Both the position numbers and the translations under genes were made by a program. A DNA stretch of 47,832 nucleotides from contig JAESQY010000182.1 of the NCBI GenBank assembly GCA_016764915.1, forward strand, positions 1-47,832, in the 5' to 3' direction. Positions 28,842 through 37,455 of this stretch are shown one piece after another. This DNA is from Aliivibrio sp. GTDB taxonomy: Bacteria; Pseudomonadota; Gammaproteobacteria; Enterobacterales; Vibrionaceae. The stretch's first letter is position 1, and each line of letters begins with the position of its first letter. A model generated the notes under the pieces. The model searched no databases. It saw nothing but the letters and a program-made list of their open reading frames with translations, and had not been told where the DNA came from.

Positions 28842-29783
28842 TTACTCTTTGTTGATTTTTCTCTTTTGATAAAATTCGCGCACTAACTTGATAAACAGAG
28901 TGCGGATTTTATTGATTGAGACGGTCTTTTTGGTGATCGCCATGATCTCCAGAGCGTAGAATCGGCTCAGTGGGCAGACCGCTTTTAATACACCACTATC
29001 AATGTAAGGTTTGGCCAATGTTTCTGGCAGATAACCGATGTATTTTGACGATAAAATCAGAGCCAATCTTGATTCATAATTATACGCGGTGGCTTTGAGG
29101 TTCATATTAGCCAGATGGCCGATGATGTTCTCTTGGGTTTTCATACCCGCATAAACAGTAGGGGAGCCATCAATGATCTCATCGTCCAGTTCATCGCTAC
29201 TCAAATCATACAGCGGGCTGCCTTTCGCACAATATAAAAAGCAGTTATCGGTAAAGATGTGTTGATACTCTAACCCATCAAGGAAGCGATGGTGGGGAAT
29301 AAAACCAATGTCGGCTTCTTCACTCATTACTTGTCGCTCGATCTCGGTCATTCTGGCCACTTCAGCCGTTAAATAGACCTCGCTGGCTAAATTAACAAAC
29401 TTATTAATGACTTTAGGAATGTTGGCACGAGGATCCAAACTGATGGTGTCACTAAACAGCACGGTTAAAGAGCCAGAAAGCTGAATATCAAGATGGTTGA
29501 TGGTGCTGCGAAAATCATCAAGTTCGCCTAATAATTTCACGGTCGCATCGTAAACGACAATCCCCTCTTCAGTCAGAGCAAACCCTGCACGACCACGACG
29601 GCATAAAATTAGATTTAGCCGTGATTCTAGATTTGAGATGTGAATACTTATGGTGGAACGGCTAATATTTAGTTCGGTTTCGGCAGCGGAAAAACCACCA
29701 CAATCAGCGACAGTTTTAAACACTTTCAACTGCTTGATCTCGTAATCACCCATCTGACCAAGAGGTATTGAGGCTCTTTGCAT
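28842..29783 (-). CDS. LysR-type regulator, divergent from the semialdehyde dehydrogenase gene
   Basis: 313-aa LysR regulator: HTH at about residues 28-50 (GGFSAAETELNISRSTISIH) and an effector domain. It has AAAGGAA ahead of its ATG. It is convergent with lhgO (8 bases between stops) and divergent from gabD-like, so it is the likely regulator of that gene. It is not a close copy of the LysR protein beside csiD. Confidence 0.92.
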   Translation of the reverse strand: MQRASIPLGQMGDYEIKQLKVFKTVADCGGFSAAETELNISRSTISIHISNLESRLNLILCRRGRAGFALTEEGIVVYDATVKLLGELDDFRSTINHLDIQLSGSLTVLFSDTISLDPRANIPKVINKFVNLASEVYLTAEVARMTEIERQVMSEEADIGFIPHHRFLDGLEYQHIFTDNCFLYCAKGSPLYDLSSDELDDEIIDGSPTVYAGMKTQENIIGHLANMNLKATAYNYESRLALILSSKYIGYLPETLAKPYIDSGVLKAVCPLSRFYALEIMAITKKTVSINKIRTLFIKLVREFYQKRKINKE

Positions 29784-29825
29784 TGTTTTATTCCTTTAAA
29801 ACTTTAGGTTGTTTAGTGCGTATTT

Positions 29826-29873
29826 ATTCATTATTAGCACTTGTTAATATATTGAATATGATAATGAATTCAA
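29826..29873. promoter_or_regulatory. Inverted repeats in the LysR-dehydrogenase gap
   Basis: ATTCATTAT (29826-29834) and ATAATGAAT (29861-29869) are perfect 9-bp inverted repeats 26 bases apart. TTGAAT and ATTCAA (29853-29858 and 29868-29873) form a second, nested pair spaced 10 bases. They are candidate LysR operator elements in a 141-base AT-rich gap. Confidence 0.4.
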
Positions 29874-29924
29874 GTTTATATATTCATTGTTTGAAGCCAA
29901 TAACAGATAAAGGAAATAGTTGGG

Positions 29925-31373
29925 ATGGAAAAGTTACCGTTACTGCAAGCCCATGCATATATAAATGGTGAGTGGGTACAATCACGCAATGAGTCCCAAT
30001 TTTCGGTGCTCAATCCCGCCACTGGCGATCTGATAACACAGGTGCCAGATCTTGATGCCGCAGAAGCCAAGCAAGCAATCTTAGCCGCAAACGATGCACT
30101 GAAACACTGGAAAAAGACCACCGCTAAACAGCGTTGCGGCATACTAAAAAAGTGGTATCAGCTTATTCTGGATAATGCCGAAGCATTGGCCACCCTTCTG
30201 ACAACTGAGCAGGGGAAGCCGTACCAAGAGGCCTATGGCGAAGTATTATATGGCGCCTCTTTTATTGAGTGGTTCGCGGAAGAGGCAAAACGTGCCTACG
30301 GTGACATTATTCCAGCCGCAACAGCAAAGAATCGATATTTAACCATCAAACAGCCAGTTGGTGTGGTCGTCGCGATTACGCCGTGGAATTTTCCATTAGC
30401 AATGATCACCAGAAAAGTCGGACCCGCATTAGCTGCTGGTTGCACGGTCGTTATTAAACCCGGCGAAGATACACCATTAACTGCATTGGCCTTAGGGAAA
30501 TTGGCGGAAGAAGCAGGCGTGCCACCGGGAGTTATTAATATCGTAACCACTAAACAGGTAAAAGAGGTGGGCGAAATGCTCTGTACTCATCCTTTAGTGC
30601 GAAAAGTATCGTTTACGGGGTCTACTGCGGTGGGCAAACACATCTTAGGTCAAGCCGCGGAGACAGTGAAAAAAGTATCGATGGAGCTTGGTGGCAACGC
30701 ACCCTGTATTGTATTTGAAGATGCCGATCTAGATAAAGCGGTACAAGGGGCGCTCATATCTAAGTATCGTAATGCAGGTCAAACCTGTGTCTGTACTAAT
30801 CGTCTCTACTTACACGACGATATCTATGATCTATTTATCTCTAAATACACGGCAGCTGTAATGCAACTTAAAGTAGGCAATGGTTTAGAGGAAGGCACAG
30901 ACATTGGTCCACTCATCAATGAAAAAGCGGTGAAAAAAGTGACCGCGATTGTCGAGATGGCGATTGAACAGGGTGCGTCTCTGTTGCTGGGGGGCCACCG
31001 TTCGCGCATTGGTGATTGTTATTATGAACCGACAATTTTAGCGGATGTGACCGATAAAATGGAGATCGCACATCAAGAAATATTTGGACCCGTAACAACG
31101 GTGTTCCGATTTAGCGATGAAGAGGATGTCATTGCTCAGGCAAATGCGACTCCATATGGATTGGCTGCCTACTTCTTTACCCAGAATCACAGCCGAATTT
31201 GGCGAGTCAGTGAAGCGCTTGAATATGGGATTGTTGGTATTAACGAAGGCATCATCTCTACAGAAATGGCGCCGTTTGGTGGAGTGAAAGAGTCAGGAAG
31301 TGGGCGAGAGGGCTCAAAATATGGTTTGGACGACTATTTAGAAATTAAGTATCTGTGTATGAATGTTGAGTAA
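29925..31373 (+). CDS. gabD: Succinate/glutarate-semialdehyde dehydrogenase (GabD/DavD type)
   Basis: Cytoplasmic NAD(P)-dependent aldehyde dehydrogenase, 482 aa, the same length as E. coli GabD. Motifs: PWNFP (Asn157), ELGGNAP (Glu254), GQTCVC (catalytic Cys288), and the C-terminal FGGVKESGSGREGSKYGLDDY. It should oxidise succinate semialdehyde or glutarate semialdehyde. The adjacent csiD and lhgO genes favour glutarate semialdehyde here, making it functionally DavD. It starts after an AAGGAAA site and is followed by a good terminator. Confidence 0.93.
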   Translation: MEKLPLLQAHAYINGEWVQSRNESQFSVLNPATGDLITQVPDLDAAEAKQAILAANDALKHWKKTTAKQRCGILKKWYQLILDNAEALATLLTTEQGKPYQEAYGEVLYGASFIEWFAEEAKRAYGDIIPAATAKNRYLTIKQPVGVVVAITPWNFPLAMITRKVGPALAAGCTVVIKPGEDTPLTALALGKLAEEAGVPPGVINIVTTKQVKEVGEMLCTHPLVRKVSFTGSTAVGKHILGQAAETVKKVSMELGGNAPCIVFEDADLDKAVQGALISKYRNAGQTCVCTNRLYLHDDIYDLFISKYTAAVMQLKVGNGLEEGTDIGPLINEKAVKKVTAIVEMAIEQGASLLLGGHRSRIGDCYYEPTILADVTDKMEIAHQEIFGPVTTVFRFSDEEDVIAQANATPYGLAAYFFTQNHSRIWRVSEALEYGIVGINEGIISTEMAPFGGVKESGSGREGSKYGLDDYLEIKYLCMNVE

Positions 31374-31462
31374 TAAACACACATAGTCTTTGAATGTAAT
31401 GCTTTTTCTGAATAAAACCTGTTTGGGTTTTGAAGGCTATTAATTGTATAGCTTTCGGATTT

Positions 31463-31490
31463 GCAATGTCTGTTGGCATTGCTTTTTTTT
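31463..31490 (+). terminator. Rho-independent terminator after gabD-like gene
   Basis: GCAATG - TCTGTTGG - CATTGC followed by eight T. A textbook terminator 89 bases after the dehydrogenase stop. It separates that gene from the TRAP transporter operon. Confidence 0.85.
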
Positions 31491-31617
31491 GACCAAAATT
31501 AAAGGTTTGATGCGGATAAAACTTTACTTAGTTCCATGAGAATTTAAAGAGTGTAAATAAATTGTAATTGTAGTTACAAGGATGCAACAAAAAACAAAAC
31601 AACACAGGAGCAAGTCA

Positions 31618-32649
31618 ATGTTTTCTACAGCAATAGCAACGATTCAAAAGCGTGCGAAAAAAGTGGTGACTACCTACTCTTTGGTCTTCGCTGCGTCACT
31701 CTCCATGGTGCCAGAGGCCTTTTCCGCAGAACACAATTGGCGCTTTGTAAATCTATACTCTCGCGGTACGGCCTATGGTGAAGTGTATAAGCAGTTTGCC
31801 GACAACATTGAAACGATGTCAGGCGGGCGTATTGCCGTTCAAGTGATGTACGCCGGTGAAGGGGTAGGTCAAACGGGTGTATTGGGATCAGTCAAAAGTG
31901 GGTTGATGACTATTGGCGCACCTTTTCAACCAATGCATGCGGGTGAGTTTCCTCCCGGTGTCGTTGAAGTCGGTCTACCGGGCATGACGGATGATGTGGG
32001 TGAGCTTAATACTCTGTTTCATGAAAAAGGTTGGGGAGAAATTTTAACCGAAGCCTATGGCAAACAGAATCTAGTTTGGTTAGAACCTTACATTCAACTG
32101 CCTGTTTATGTACTCACCAAAAAAGAAATTAAAAGTATTGAAGACTTTAAAGGGTTGAAAATCCGAGCTCCAGGGGCTTATGGCAAGTTCTTAAGAAAAT
32201 TGGGCGCTTCACCAACTTCATTGTCGTGGAGTGAGATCTACACCAGTTTAGCAACAGGTGTTATCGATGGCTCTATTGGAAGTAACATCATCGATCACCG
32301 TGATGGAAACCATGTTGAAGTTGCAAAATATATGTACCGTCTACCTATTGCAGGTGCCCAAGCCCTGCCAATCTTAGTGAATAAAGGTGCATGGAATAAA
32401 CTGCCAAAGGATCTTCAAGCAATTGTTCGAAGTGCCAGTACACAGCATGCTCGTGAACAGATGACAAAATCTCGTGCTTGGGAGTCAACGGCGATTGCTG
32501 ATATGGAAGCCAAAGGGATGAAATGGAGTCCAGAGCCTTCACAAGCGGATAAAGACACTTGGAATGCCACCGCAAATTCATTGTGGGCAGAATACGCAAA
32601 AGCAGATACATACAGTAGCCAATTGGTTGCGATTCTACAAAAAGATTAA
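31618..32649 (+). CDS. TRAP transporter periplasmic substrate-binding protein (DctP family)
   Basis: 343-aa periplasmic receptor. The ATG at 31618 is chosen for the AGGAG 7 bases before it; it yields a long signal peptide ending EAFSA (cleavage near residue 37). DctP-family features follow: the early NLYSRGTAYGEVYKQFADNI segment, then GLKIRAPGAYGKFLRKLGASP with the arginine that usually binds a substrate carboxylate, and SWSEIYTSLATGVIDGS. The substrate is probably an organic acid; linkage to the glutarate genes is inference. Two further ORF codons upstream groups are ignored. Confidence 0.93.
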   Translation: MFSTAIATIQKRAKKVVTTYSLVFAASLSMVPEAFSAEHNWRFVNLYSRGTAYGEVYKQFADNIETMSGGRIAVQVMYAGEGVGQTGVLGSVKSGLMTIGAPFQPMHAGEFPPGVVEVGLPGMTDDVGELNTLFHEKGWGEILTEAYGKQNLVWLEPYIQLPVYVLTKKEIKSIEDFKGLKIRAPGAYGKFLRKLGASPTSLSWSEIYTSLATGVIDGSIGSNIIDHRDGNHVEVAKYMYRLPIAGAQALPILVNKGAWNKLPKDLQAIVRSASTQHAREQMTKSRAWESTAIADMEAKGMKWSPEPSQADKDTWNATANSLWAEYAKADTYSSQLVAILQKD

Positions 32650-32657
32650 CAGCAGTG

Positions 32658-32682
32658 AAAGGGGAGATTACTCCCCTTTTTT
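32658..32682 (+). terminator. Attenuator-like terminator between dctP and dctQ
   Basis: AAAGGGGAG - ATTA - CTCCCCTTT with a T-run, 8 bases after the dctP stop. Such hairpins after binding-protein genes typically let the receptor be made in excess of the membrane subunits. Confidence 0.75.
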
Positions 32683-32702
32683 GTTACTGAAGGAGTAGAG
32701 AA

Positions 32703-33320
32703 ATGTTTAAAACTCTGATCAAAGGGTACTGTCTTAGCACCAATAAGCTGGTGTATGGTGTTGGCTACTTAGCCTCATTTTTAATGCCACTGTTGGCAGC
32801 GTCCGTTGTGTTTGAAGTGTTCTCTCGATATGTACTAAACAGTCCAACCATATGGGCCTACGACGTTTCGTTGTTTTTGTTTGGTTACATTGCGGCACTG
32901 GGAGGTGCGCTGGCACAGCAAAAGCGTTCACACATTAATGTTGATGTCTTTTACCTCTCTGTTTCTGCACGAATGAAAACCTTGTTTAACCTCATCTCCT
33001 ATTCCTTGTCACTGTTCTTTTTATGTGTGGTTACGATGATGGCGTTTGGCAAGTTTGAAGAGGCGTTGGAGTTTGGCTATCGCAGACAATCAGAGTGGGC
33101 TCCCTCTATGGCGCATTTTTGGTTGATGATCATGGTCGCCAGCACATTGTTTATCCTGCAATACATTAGCGATGCAGTACAAGATATCTACTTTTTATTT
33201 ACCGAAACATCACTGTTAGACCCATTTAAACAAGATATAGATGATGATGACAACGCAACTTCGGATCAGAGTGAATCCGATGATTCTGTATGCACAGGGA
33301 AGAGTGTGGAGAGTTTATGA
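32703..33320 (+). CDS. TRAP transporter small permease (DctQ family)
   Basis: 205-aa inner-membrane subunit with four predicted helices, near residues 17-38, 55-75, 94-115 and 143-165. It carries the DctQ-like YVLNSPTIWAYDVSLFLFGY and AQQKRSHINVDVFY. The C-terminal tail is strongly acidic (DDDDNATSDQSESDD). The AAGGAG site precedes the ATG. The stop overlaps the dctM start. Confidence 0.92.
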   Translation: MFKTLIKGYCLSTNKLVYGVGYLASFLMPLLAASVVFEVFSRYVLNSPTIWAYDVSLFLFGYIAALGGALAQQKRSHINVDVFYLSVSARMKTLFNLISYSLSLFFLCVVTMMAFGKFEEALEFGYRRQSEWAPSMAHFWLMIMVASTLFILQYISDAVQDIYFLFTETSLLDPFKQDIDDDDNATSDQSESDDSVCTGKSVESL

Positions 33321-34639
33321 GTATTGAAGTATTAACACTGCTATTGATTGGCTGTATTTTAGTGAGTTTTGCATTGGGCACCTCAGTAGGTTTAGCCCTT
33401 GGCGGCATCGCAATGGCAATGGGGTATATCACCTGGGGTGAAAATATTTTTAACCTCATACCAACCACCATAGAGAGCACCTTTTTTAGTTTTATCCTTT
33501 TGGCGATTCCTCTCTATATCTACATGGGTCAGTTGCTCACTCGCTCAGGCATTGGCGATGCGATGTTTAATGCCAGCCAAATGGTGATAGGGCGAATACG
33601 GGGTTCATTAGCGATCAGTGTTATCGGTGTCTGCTCAATGATAGGCGCCATGGTCGGCATTATTGGTGCGGGAATCATGACATCTGGCTCGATCGCATTA
33701 AAACCAATGTTAGAGCGTGGTTATGATAAGCGCTTAGCACTTGGCGTTATCATGGCAGGCGGTGGATTGGGCATACTGATACCGCCGAGTATTCCTATGA
33801 TCATGTTCTCGGCGACCACTCAAAACTCAGTGGGTCGAATGTTCATTGCGGCGCTCATTCCAGCGCTGATATCCATTACTCTGCTGGTCACCTATGTGAT
33901 TGTTCTGTGTAAAATAAAACCGGAAAAAGCCCCTATGGACACCGGTAAAGAGCACACCATGAGTAAAAAAGAGAAGCTCATTACCGCGAGAGATGGTTTC
34001 TTTTCACTGCTGCTGATCATTACCGTGTTGGGCAGCATTATTACCGGTGTTGCTACCCCTACTGAATCAGGGGCGATTGGTGTATTAGGTGCCATATTGC
34101 TAGCCATAGTATTTAAACGATTCAGACTTAAAATGTTCAAAGCATCAGGGTTTGAAACCGCGCTGTTGGTCAGTGTCTCTATGTGGATCATCTTTGGCGC
34201 GTCACTGTTCAGTAATTTCCATATGCTGAGCGGTGTGCAGGGGTTGGTATCGACCTTAACTGACGATATAGGCCTGCCGCCAATTGGTGTGATCATCATC
34301 TTGCAGCTTACCATGTTGCTGCTTGGATTCATTATTGATGAGCTGATCATCGTATTGATGTGTGCGCCACTGTTTACGCCGATTGCTGTTGCCTTGGGAT
34401 ATGACCCAATCTGGTTTGGTATTTTGATGATTCTAAATATTGAAATTGCGGTACAGACTCCGCCGTACGGTTTCGCATTGTTCTATTTAAAAGGGATTGC
34501 TCCACCCGGCGTAACCATGATGGATATCTACCGCTCTATTGCCCCGTTTATTCTGTTGAAGTTGTGTGTGTTAATACTGTGCATGGTCTTTCCAGAGGTG
34601 GTGTTGTGGTTACCGAATAAATTAATGGGAGAGAGCTAA
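33317..34639 (+). CDS. TRAP transporter large permease (DctM family)
   Basis: 440-aa inner-membrane Na+-coupled translocation subunit with about 12 helices. Family motifs: IPLYIYMGQLLTRSGIGDAM, GAGIMTSGSIALKPM, AGGGLGILIPPSIPMI and TPTESGAIGVLGA. The ATG at 33317 overlaps the dctQ TGA (ATGA) and follows GAGAG; an upstream ATG at 33290 would run deep into dctQ. It is followed one base later by the UspA gene. Confidence 0.94.
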   Translation: MSIEVLTLLLIGCILVSFALGTSVGLALGGIAMAMGYITWGENIFNLIPTTIESTFFSFILLAIPLYIYMGQLLTRSGIGDAMFNASQMVIGRIRGSLAISVIGVCSMIGAMVGIIGAGIMTSGSIALKPMLERGYDKRLALGVIMAGGGLGILIPPSIPMIMFSATTQNSVGRMFIAALIPALISITLLVTYVIVLCKIKPEKAPMDTGKEHTMSKKEKLITARDGFFSLLLIITVLGSIITGVATPTESGAIGVLGAILLAIVFKRFRLKMFKASGFETALLVSVSMWIIFGASLFSNFHMLSGVQGLVSTLTDDIGLPPIGVIIILQLTMLLLGFIIDELIIVLMCAPLFTPIAVALGYDPIWFGILMILNIEIAVQTPPYGFALFYLKGIAPPGVTMMDIYRSIAPFILLKLCVLILCMVFPEVVLWLPNKLMGES

Positions 34640-34640
34640 T

Positions 34641-35060
34641 ATGAGTTTTCAATCAGTATTACTGCCAGTCGAAATGGTATCCCCTGAGGCTGTGGGAAAA
34701 GAGATGAGGATAGCACTGGATTTGATTGCCGATGATGGGGTCATCGACATCATGTTTGTTGATGATGTCTCAGTACATCACAGCATGGCGGCCTCAATGA
34801 CTTACGGTTATGAGAAAAAGTTTGACGCGCACACGTTTTTAACTGAGATCATTGAACATTGGGTACCGGAAACAAATCGCGGAAAAACAGTGGTTCGTCA
34901 TGGGGTAATTTATGATGAGATTGTCGCGCAAGCACGTAAAAGTGAGGTTGACGCGATTATTATGGCGTCCGCCAAACCTAAGTTTCGTTCCTACTTTTTA
35001 GGTTCCAACGCCTCAAAAGTGGTGCGGCATGCAAGCTGCTCAGTGGTGGTCGTTCGTTGA
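34641..35060 (+). CDS. UspA-family universal stress protein associated with the TRAP operon
   Basis: 139-aa cytoplasmic UspA-fold protein. The N-terminal VLLPVEMVSPEAV and the C-terminal GSNASKVVRHASCSVVVVR are typical, but the first part of the GxxG ATP-binding loop is altered (ASAKPKFRSYFLGS). It lies one base after dctM. A UspA protein, TeaD, ends the Halomonas ectoine TRAP operon and modulates transport, so a similar control role is plausible here (inference). Confidence 0.88.
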   Translation: MSFQSVLLPVEMVSPEAVGKEMRIALDLIADDGVIDIMFVDDVSVHHSMAASMTYGYEKKFDAHTFLTEIIEHWVPETNRGKTVVRHGVIYDEIVAQARKSEVDAIIMASAKPKFRSYFLGSNASKVVRHASCSVVVVR

Positions 35061-35104
35061 CTCATGTTCAATAAAAGAAGAATCCCCTGAGTCAAATTTC
35101 ATAA

Positions 35105-35188
35105 ATGCTTGGTTTACTTGTTCAGTTAGCCAAGCATCACTAAGCGTTTGCCCTTTACTGCGTGCTAACAAATGTTAGCACGCAGTAA
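35105..35188. repeat. Two adjacent palindromes in a 350-base gene-poor gap
   Basis: The first (35105-35137) pairs ATGCTTGG with CCAAGCAT and extends imperfectly to 14 bp around a 5-base loop. The second (35155-35188) is TTACTGCGTGCTAACA - AA - TGTTAGCACGCAGTAA, a perfect 16-bp inverted repeat. Neither is followed by a T-run. The gap 35061-35408 also holds a 30-codon frame from 35259 that I do not call a gene. Remnant of a mobile element or a termination zone are both possible. Confidence 0.55.
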
Positions 35189-35347
35189 TGAAAGCAACAA
35201 ACTTGATCACATATTACAATAGAACATCATATTTGAACCCGTAACTGCTCAATTTTATGGCATCAGAAATTGTCGCCTACATGATGTTGTTTCGCACCAA
35301 ACCCCGCTCTAAAGGGTTATATTTAGGGGAGTGTGTAAACGCAGAAT

Positions 35348-35375
35348 AAAAAAGAGCCGTCACATATGACGGCTC
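35348..35375 (-). terminator. Rho-independent terminator of the sigma-54 activator gene
   Basis: Perfect 9-bp stem GAGCCGTCA - CATA - TGACGGCTC, with six A on its left side that become a U-run in minus-strand RNA. It lies 34 bases past the stop of the YgeV-like gene. Confidence 0.85.
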
Positions 35376-35408
35376 AGTATTGTTATCAAAATTGAGTAGA
35401 AAATGAAC

Positions 35409-37184
35409 TTACGATAGCTCGTATTTTTTCAGTTTTCGATACAGGGTAGCGATACCGATACCCAACTCATTGGCAACTTGTTTACGACTGTCTAAACGAG
35501 TTATCGCCTCTTCAATACGGATCTTCTCCATCTCTTCTAAGCTGATGTTATTATCATCAAAATTGATCTGACTGACGACTGAAGAGAATGACTTCTGTTC
35601 AACTCCTTGCTGCATAGAGATCTCAAGATAAGGCGGAAGAAGGTCGACATCAATTTGGTCACCATCTGGCACAATATTGACCAAATATTCAATCAGATTA
35701 CTCAGCTCACGCACATTGCCTGGCCATTGGTAATGCTCTAAACAGTTGAGTGCATTGGCGCTAATTCCAGGATATGAAACGCCGATTCTTCTGGTGTGCA
35801 TATCAAGGAAGAAACTGACCAACAAAGCAACATCACCCTCTCGATCTTTCAGTGCAGGCAGATGAAGCGGGATGACATTCAAACGATAAAACAGATCTTC
35901 GCGGAATTGATTGGTGACAATCATCTCTTCAAAGTTCTTATTGGTGGCCGAAATTACTCGAATGTCGATTGGAATCGCTTTGTTAGCTCCGATGGGCATT
36001 ACTTCACGCTCTTCAAGCACGCGTAGCAGTTTAGCTTGCAGCGTCATTGACATATCACCGATTTCATCCAGAAACAGTGTTCCGCCGTTAGCCGCTTGAA
36101 TTAAGCCAGTTTTACCTTTACTTGAAGCGCCAGTAAATGCTCCTTTCATGTAACCGAACAGTTCACTTTCAAGAAGTTGCTCTGGAATTGCCGCACAGTT
36201 TAGGGCAATAAAAGGGGCTTTATTGCGGTTACTTAAATCGTGAATCGCTTTGGCAAAAACCTCTTTCCCCGTGCCACTTTCCCCGCGGATCAAAATGCTT
36301 GAAGGACTTTTAGAGACACGTAAAATCAGCGTTTTCAGTTTTTTGATATTTTCAGACTCACCAATAATAGAGCTGAACTGCTCAGGCTCATTTGCACTGG
36401 TAGTGATGGAGGCATTGGGTTGATAAAAAGCCATTAAAAATAACTTATGGCTGCTAATGTTATGAAACTGGCCTACCACTAACTCCTGCATATTACCAAA
36501 AGAGATTATGTGCTGTTGGTGACCCTTTAACTCATTGTTATGATGAGAAAGCGGTTGAATGTTCACTTTCACACTCAATAGATCGTTTTTAGCGATGTGC
36601 AGTTTAGACAGTGCAGGTTGATTACCGTACATAACCCGATTGCTCTCATCCAACACCAATACACCTTGATCCATATTCTCAATTAAACTTGTGAATACAA
36701 CATCAAGCTCACCTTTTGGCTCTGACTCTTTAAATTCGAGCACTTTAGACACAAATATGCGAGAGATGTGGCGGATGTAGTCAGAGAACAGCTGAACGTT
36801 ATCCTTAATACGTTCACGGGATTCAACGCTAAACGCAACCAGACTTAGCACCCCAATACAGCGGTCTTCTACCATGATGGGCACCCCTAAAAAGGCAGTT
36901 TCACGGCAGTTATCTATGCTGCTGCAACCCTGACAAAGTGGGTCGGTGCGTGATTTCATCACAATTTTTTCTTGATGACTTTCGATGATGTAGCGAAATA
37001 TTCTAGAGCTTGCGTTATTTTTCTTCCCAAAGGATTTACTGTAAGGACCAGTACCAGCGATTCGAACCAAATCTGCATCAACCACTTCTGCATCCAGCTG
37101 TAAAACAGCAGATAGCATTTGCGTAAATCGCAAAATAGTAGGTTGTAGTTTCATTAGCTCTGAAGGGGAGGCATTGTTCAACAT
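35409..37184 (-). CDS. ygeV: Sigma-54-dependent activator, YgeV-like
   Basis: 591-aa enhancer-binding protein; E. coli YgeV has about the same length and the same divergent position beside ygeW. The N-terminal GAF-like sensor region (about 1-150) has a Cys84-x2-Cys87-x5-Cys93 cluster, and a PAS-like part follows (about 160-260). The AAA+ domain (about 272-505) has Walker A GESGTGKE (301-308), the sigma-54 contact loop GAFTGA (348-353) and Walker B GGTLFLDEIG. A Fis-type HTH ends the protein (GIATLYRKLKKYELS). It should activate the ygeW promoter from upstream sites. Signal unknown; a purine intermediate or redox cue is inference. Confidence 0.92.
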   Translation of the reverse strand: MLNNASPSELMKLQPTILRFTQMLSAVLQLDAEVVDADLVRIAGTGPYSKSFGKKNNASSRIFRYIIESHQEKIVMKSRTDPLCQGCSSIDNCRETAFLGVPIMVEDRCIGVLSLVAFSVESRERIKDNVQLFSDYIRHISRIFVSKVLEFKESEPKGELDVVFTSLIENMDQGVLVLDESNRVMYGNQPALSKLHIAKNDLLSVKVNIQPLSHHNNELKGHQQHIISFGNMQELVVGQFHNISSHKLFLMAFYQPNASITTSANEPEQFSSIIGESENIKKLKTLILRVSKSPSSILIRGESGTGKEVFAKAIHDLSNRNKAPFIALNCAAIPEQLLESELFGYMKGAFTGASSKGKTGLIQAANGGTLFLDEIGDMSMTLQAKLLRVLEEREVMPIGANKAIPIDIRVISATNKNFEEMIVTNQFREDLFYRLNVIPLHLPALKDREGDVALLVSFFLDMHTRRIGVSYPGISANALNCLEHYQWPGNVRELSNLIEYLVNIVPDGDQIDVDLLPPYLEISMQQGVEQKSFSSVVSQINFDDNNISLEEMEKIRIEEAITRLDSRKQVANELGIGIATLYRKLKKYELS

Positions 37185-37316
37185 ATTTCTCTTCTTCTTA
37201 TTATTATTAATATCCTCTAGTTATAGCAATTCTCCACTCTTTAGAATTGACCTGTATCAGTTATAGGGATTTACAAAATTAACCACCTCTGTTTTTGCTA
37301 CCGTGATCACACCAGA

Positions 37317-37397
37317 TTATCAGAATGATAAAACCAAAACGCCAGCTATCATTTTGGTCACTATCATTGAGAGGAAAATTATTGAAAAGTGATAGTG
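37317..37397. promoter_or_regulatory. TATCA/TGATA repeat array, candidate enhancer for the activator
   Basis: A perfect palindrome TTATCA-GAA-TGATAA (37317-37331) is followed by two direct copies of CTATCATT (37346-37353 and 37361-37368) and an inverted copy TGATAGTG (37390-37397), which pairs exactly with CACTATCA (37359-37366). The array lies 60-140 bases upstream of the -24/-12 promoter, where sigma-54 activators bind. Binding is inferred. Confidence 0.6.
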
Positions 37398-37455
37398 CTT
37401 TTATTGATTTTCTTTAACTAATTGATTTAATTGCTTTAAATAAAATATTAATTTT

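Noticed and set aside
35155..35188. Integron attC or rho-independent terminator
   Set aside because: The palindrome lacks the attC R/L box pattern and bulges and is perfectly symmetric, and no T-run follows it for termination.
35259..35351. 30-codon frame starting ATGGCATCAG
   Set aside because: It has no convincing ribosome site, no family resemblance and a length that can occur by chance; a transposase remnant could not be supported.
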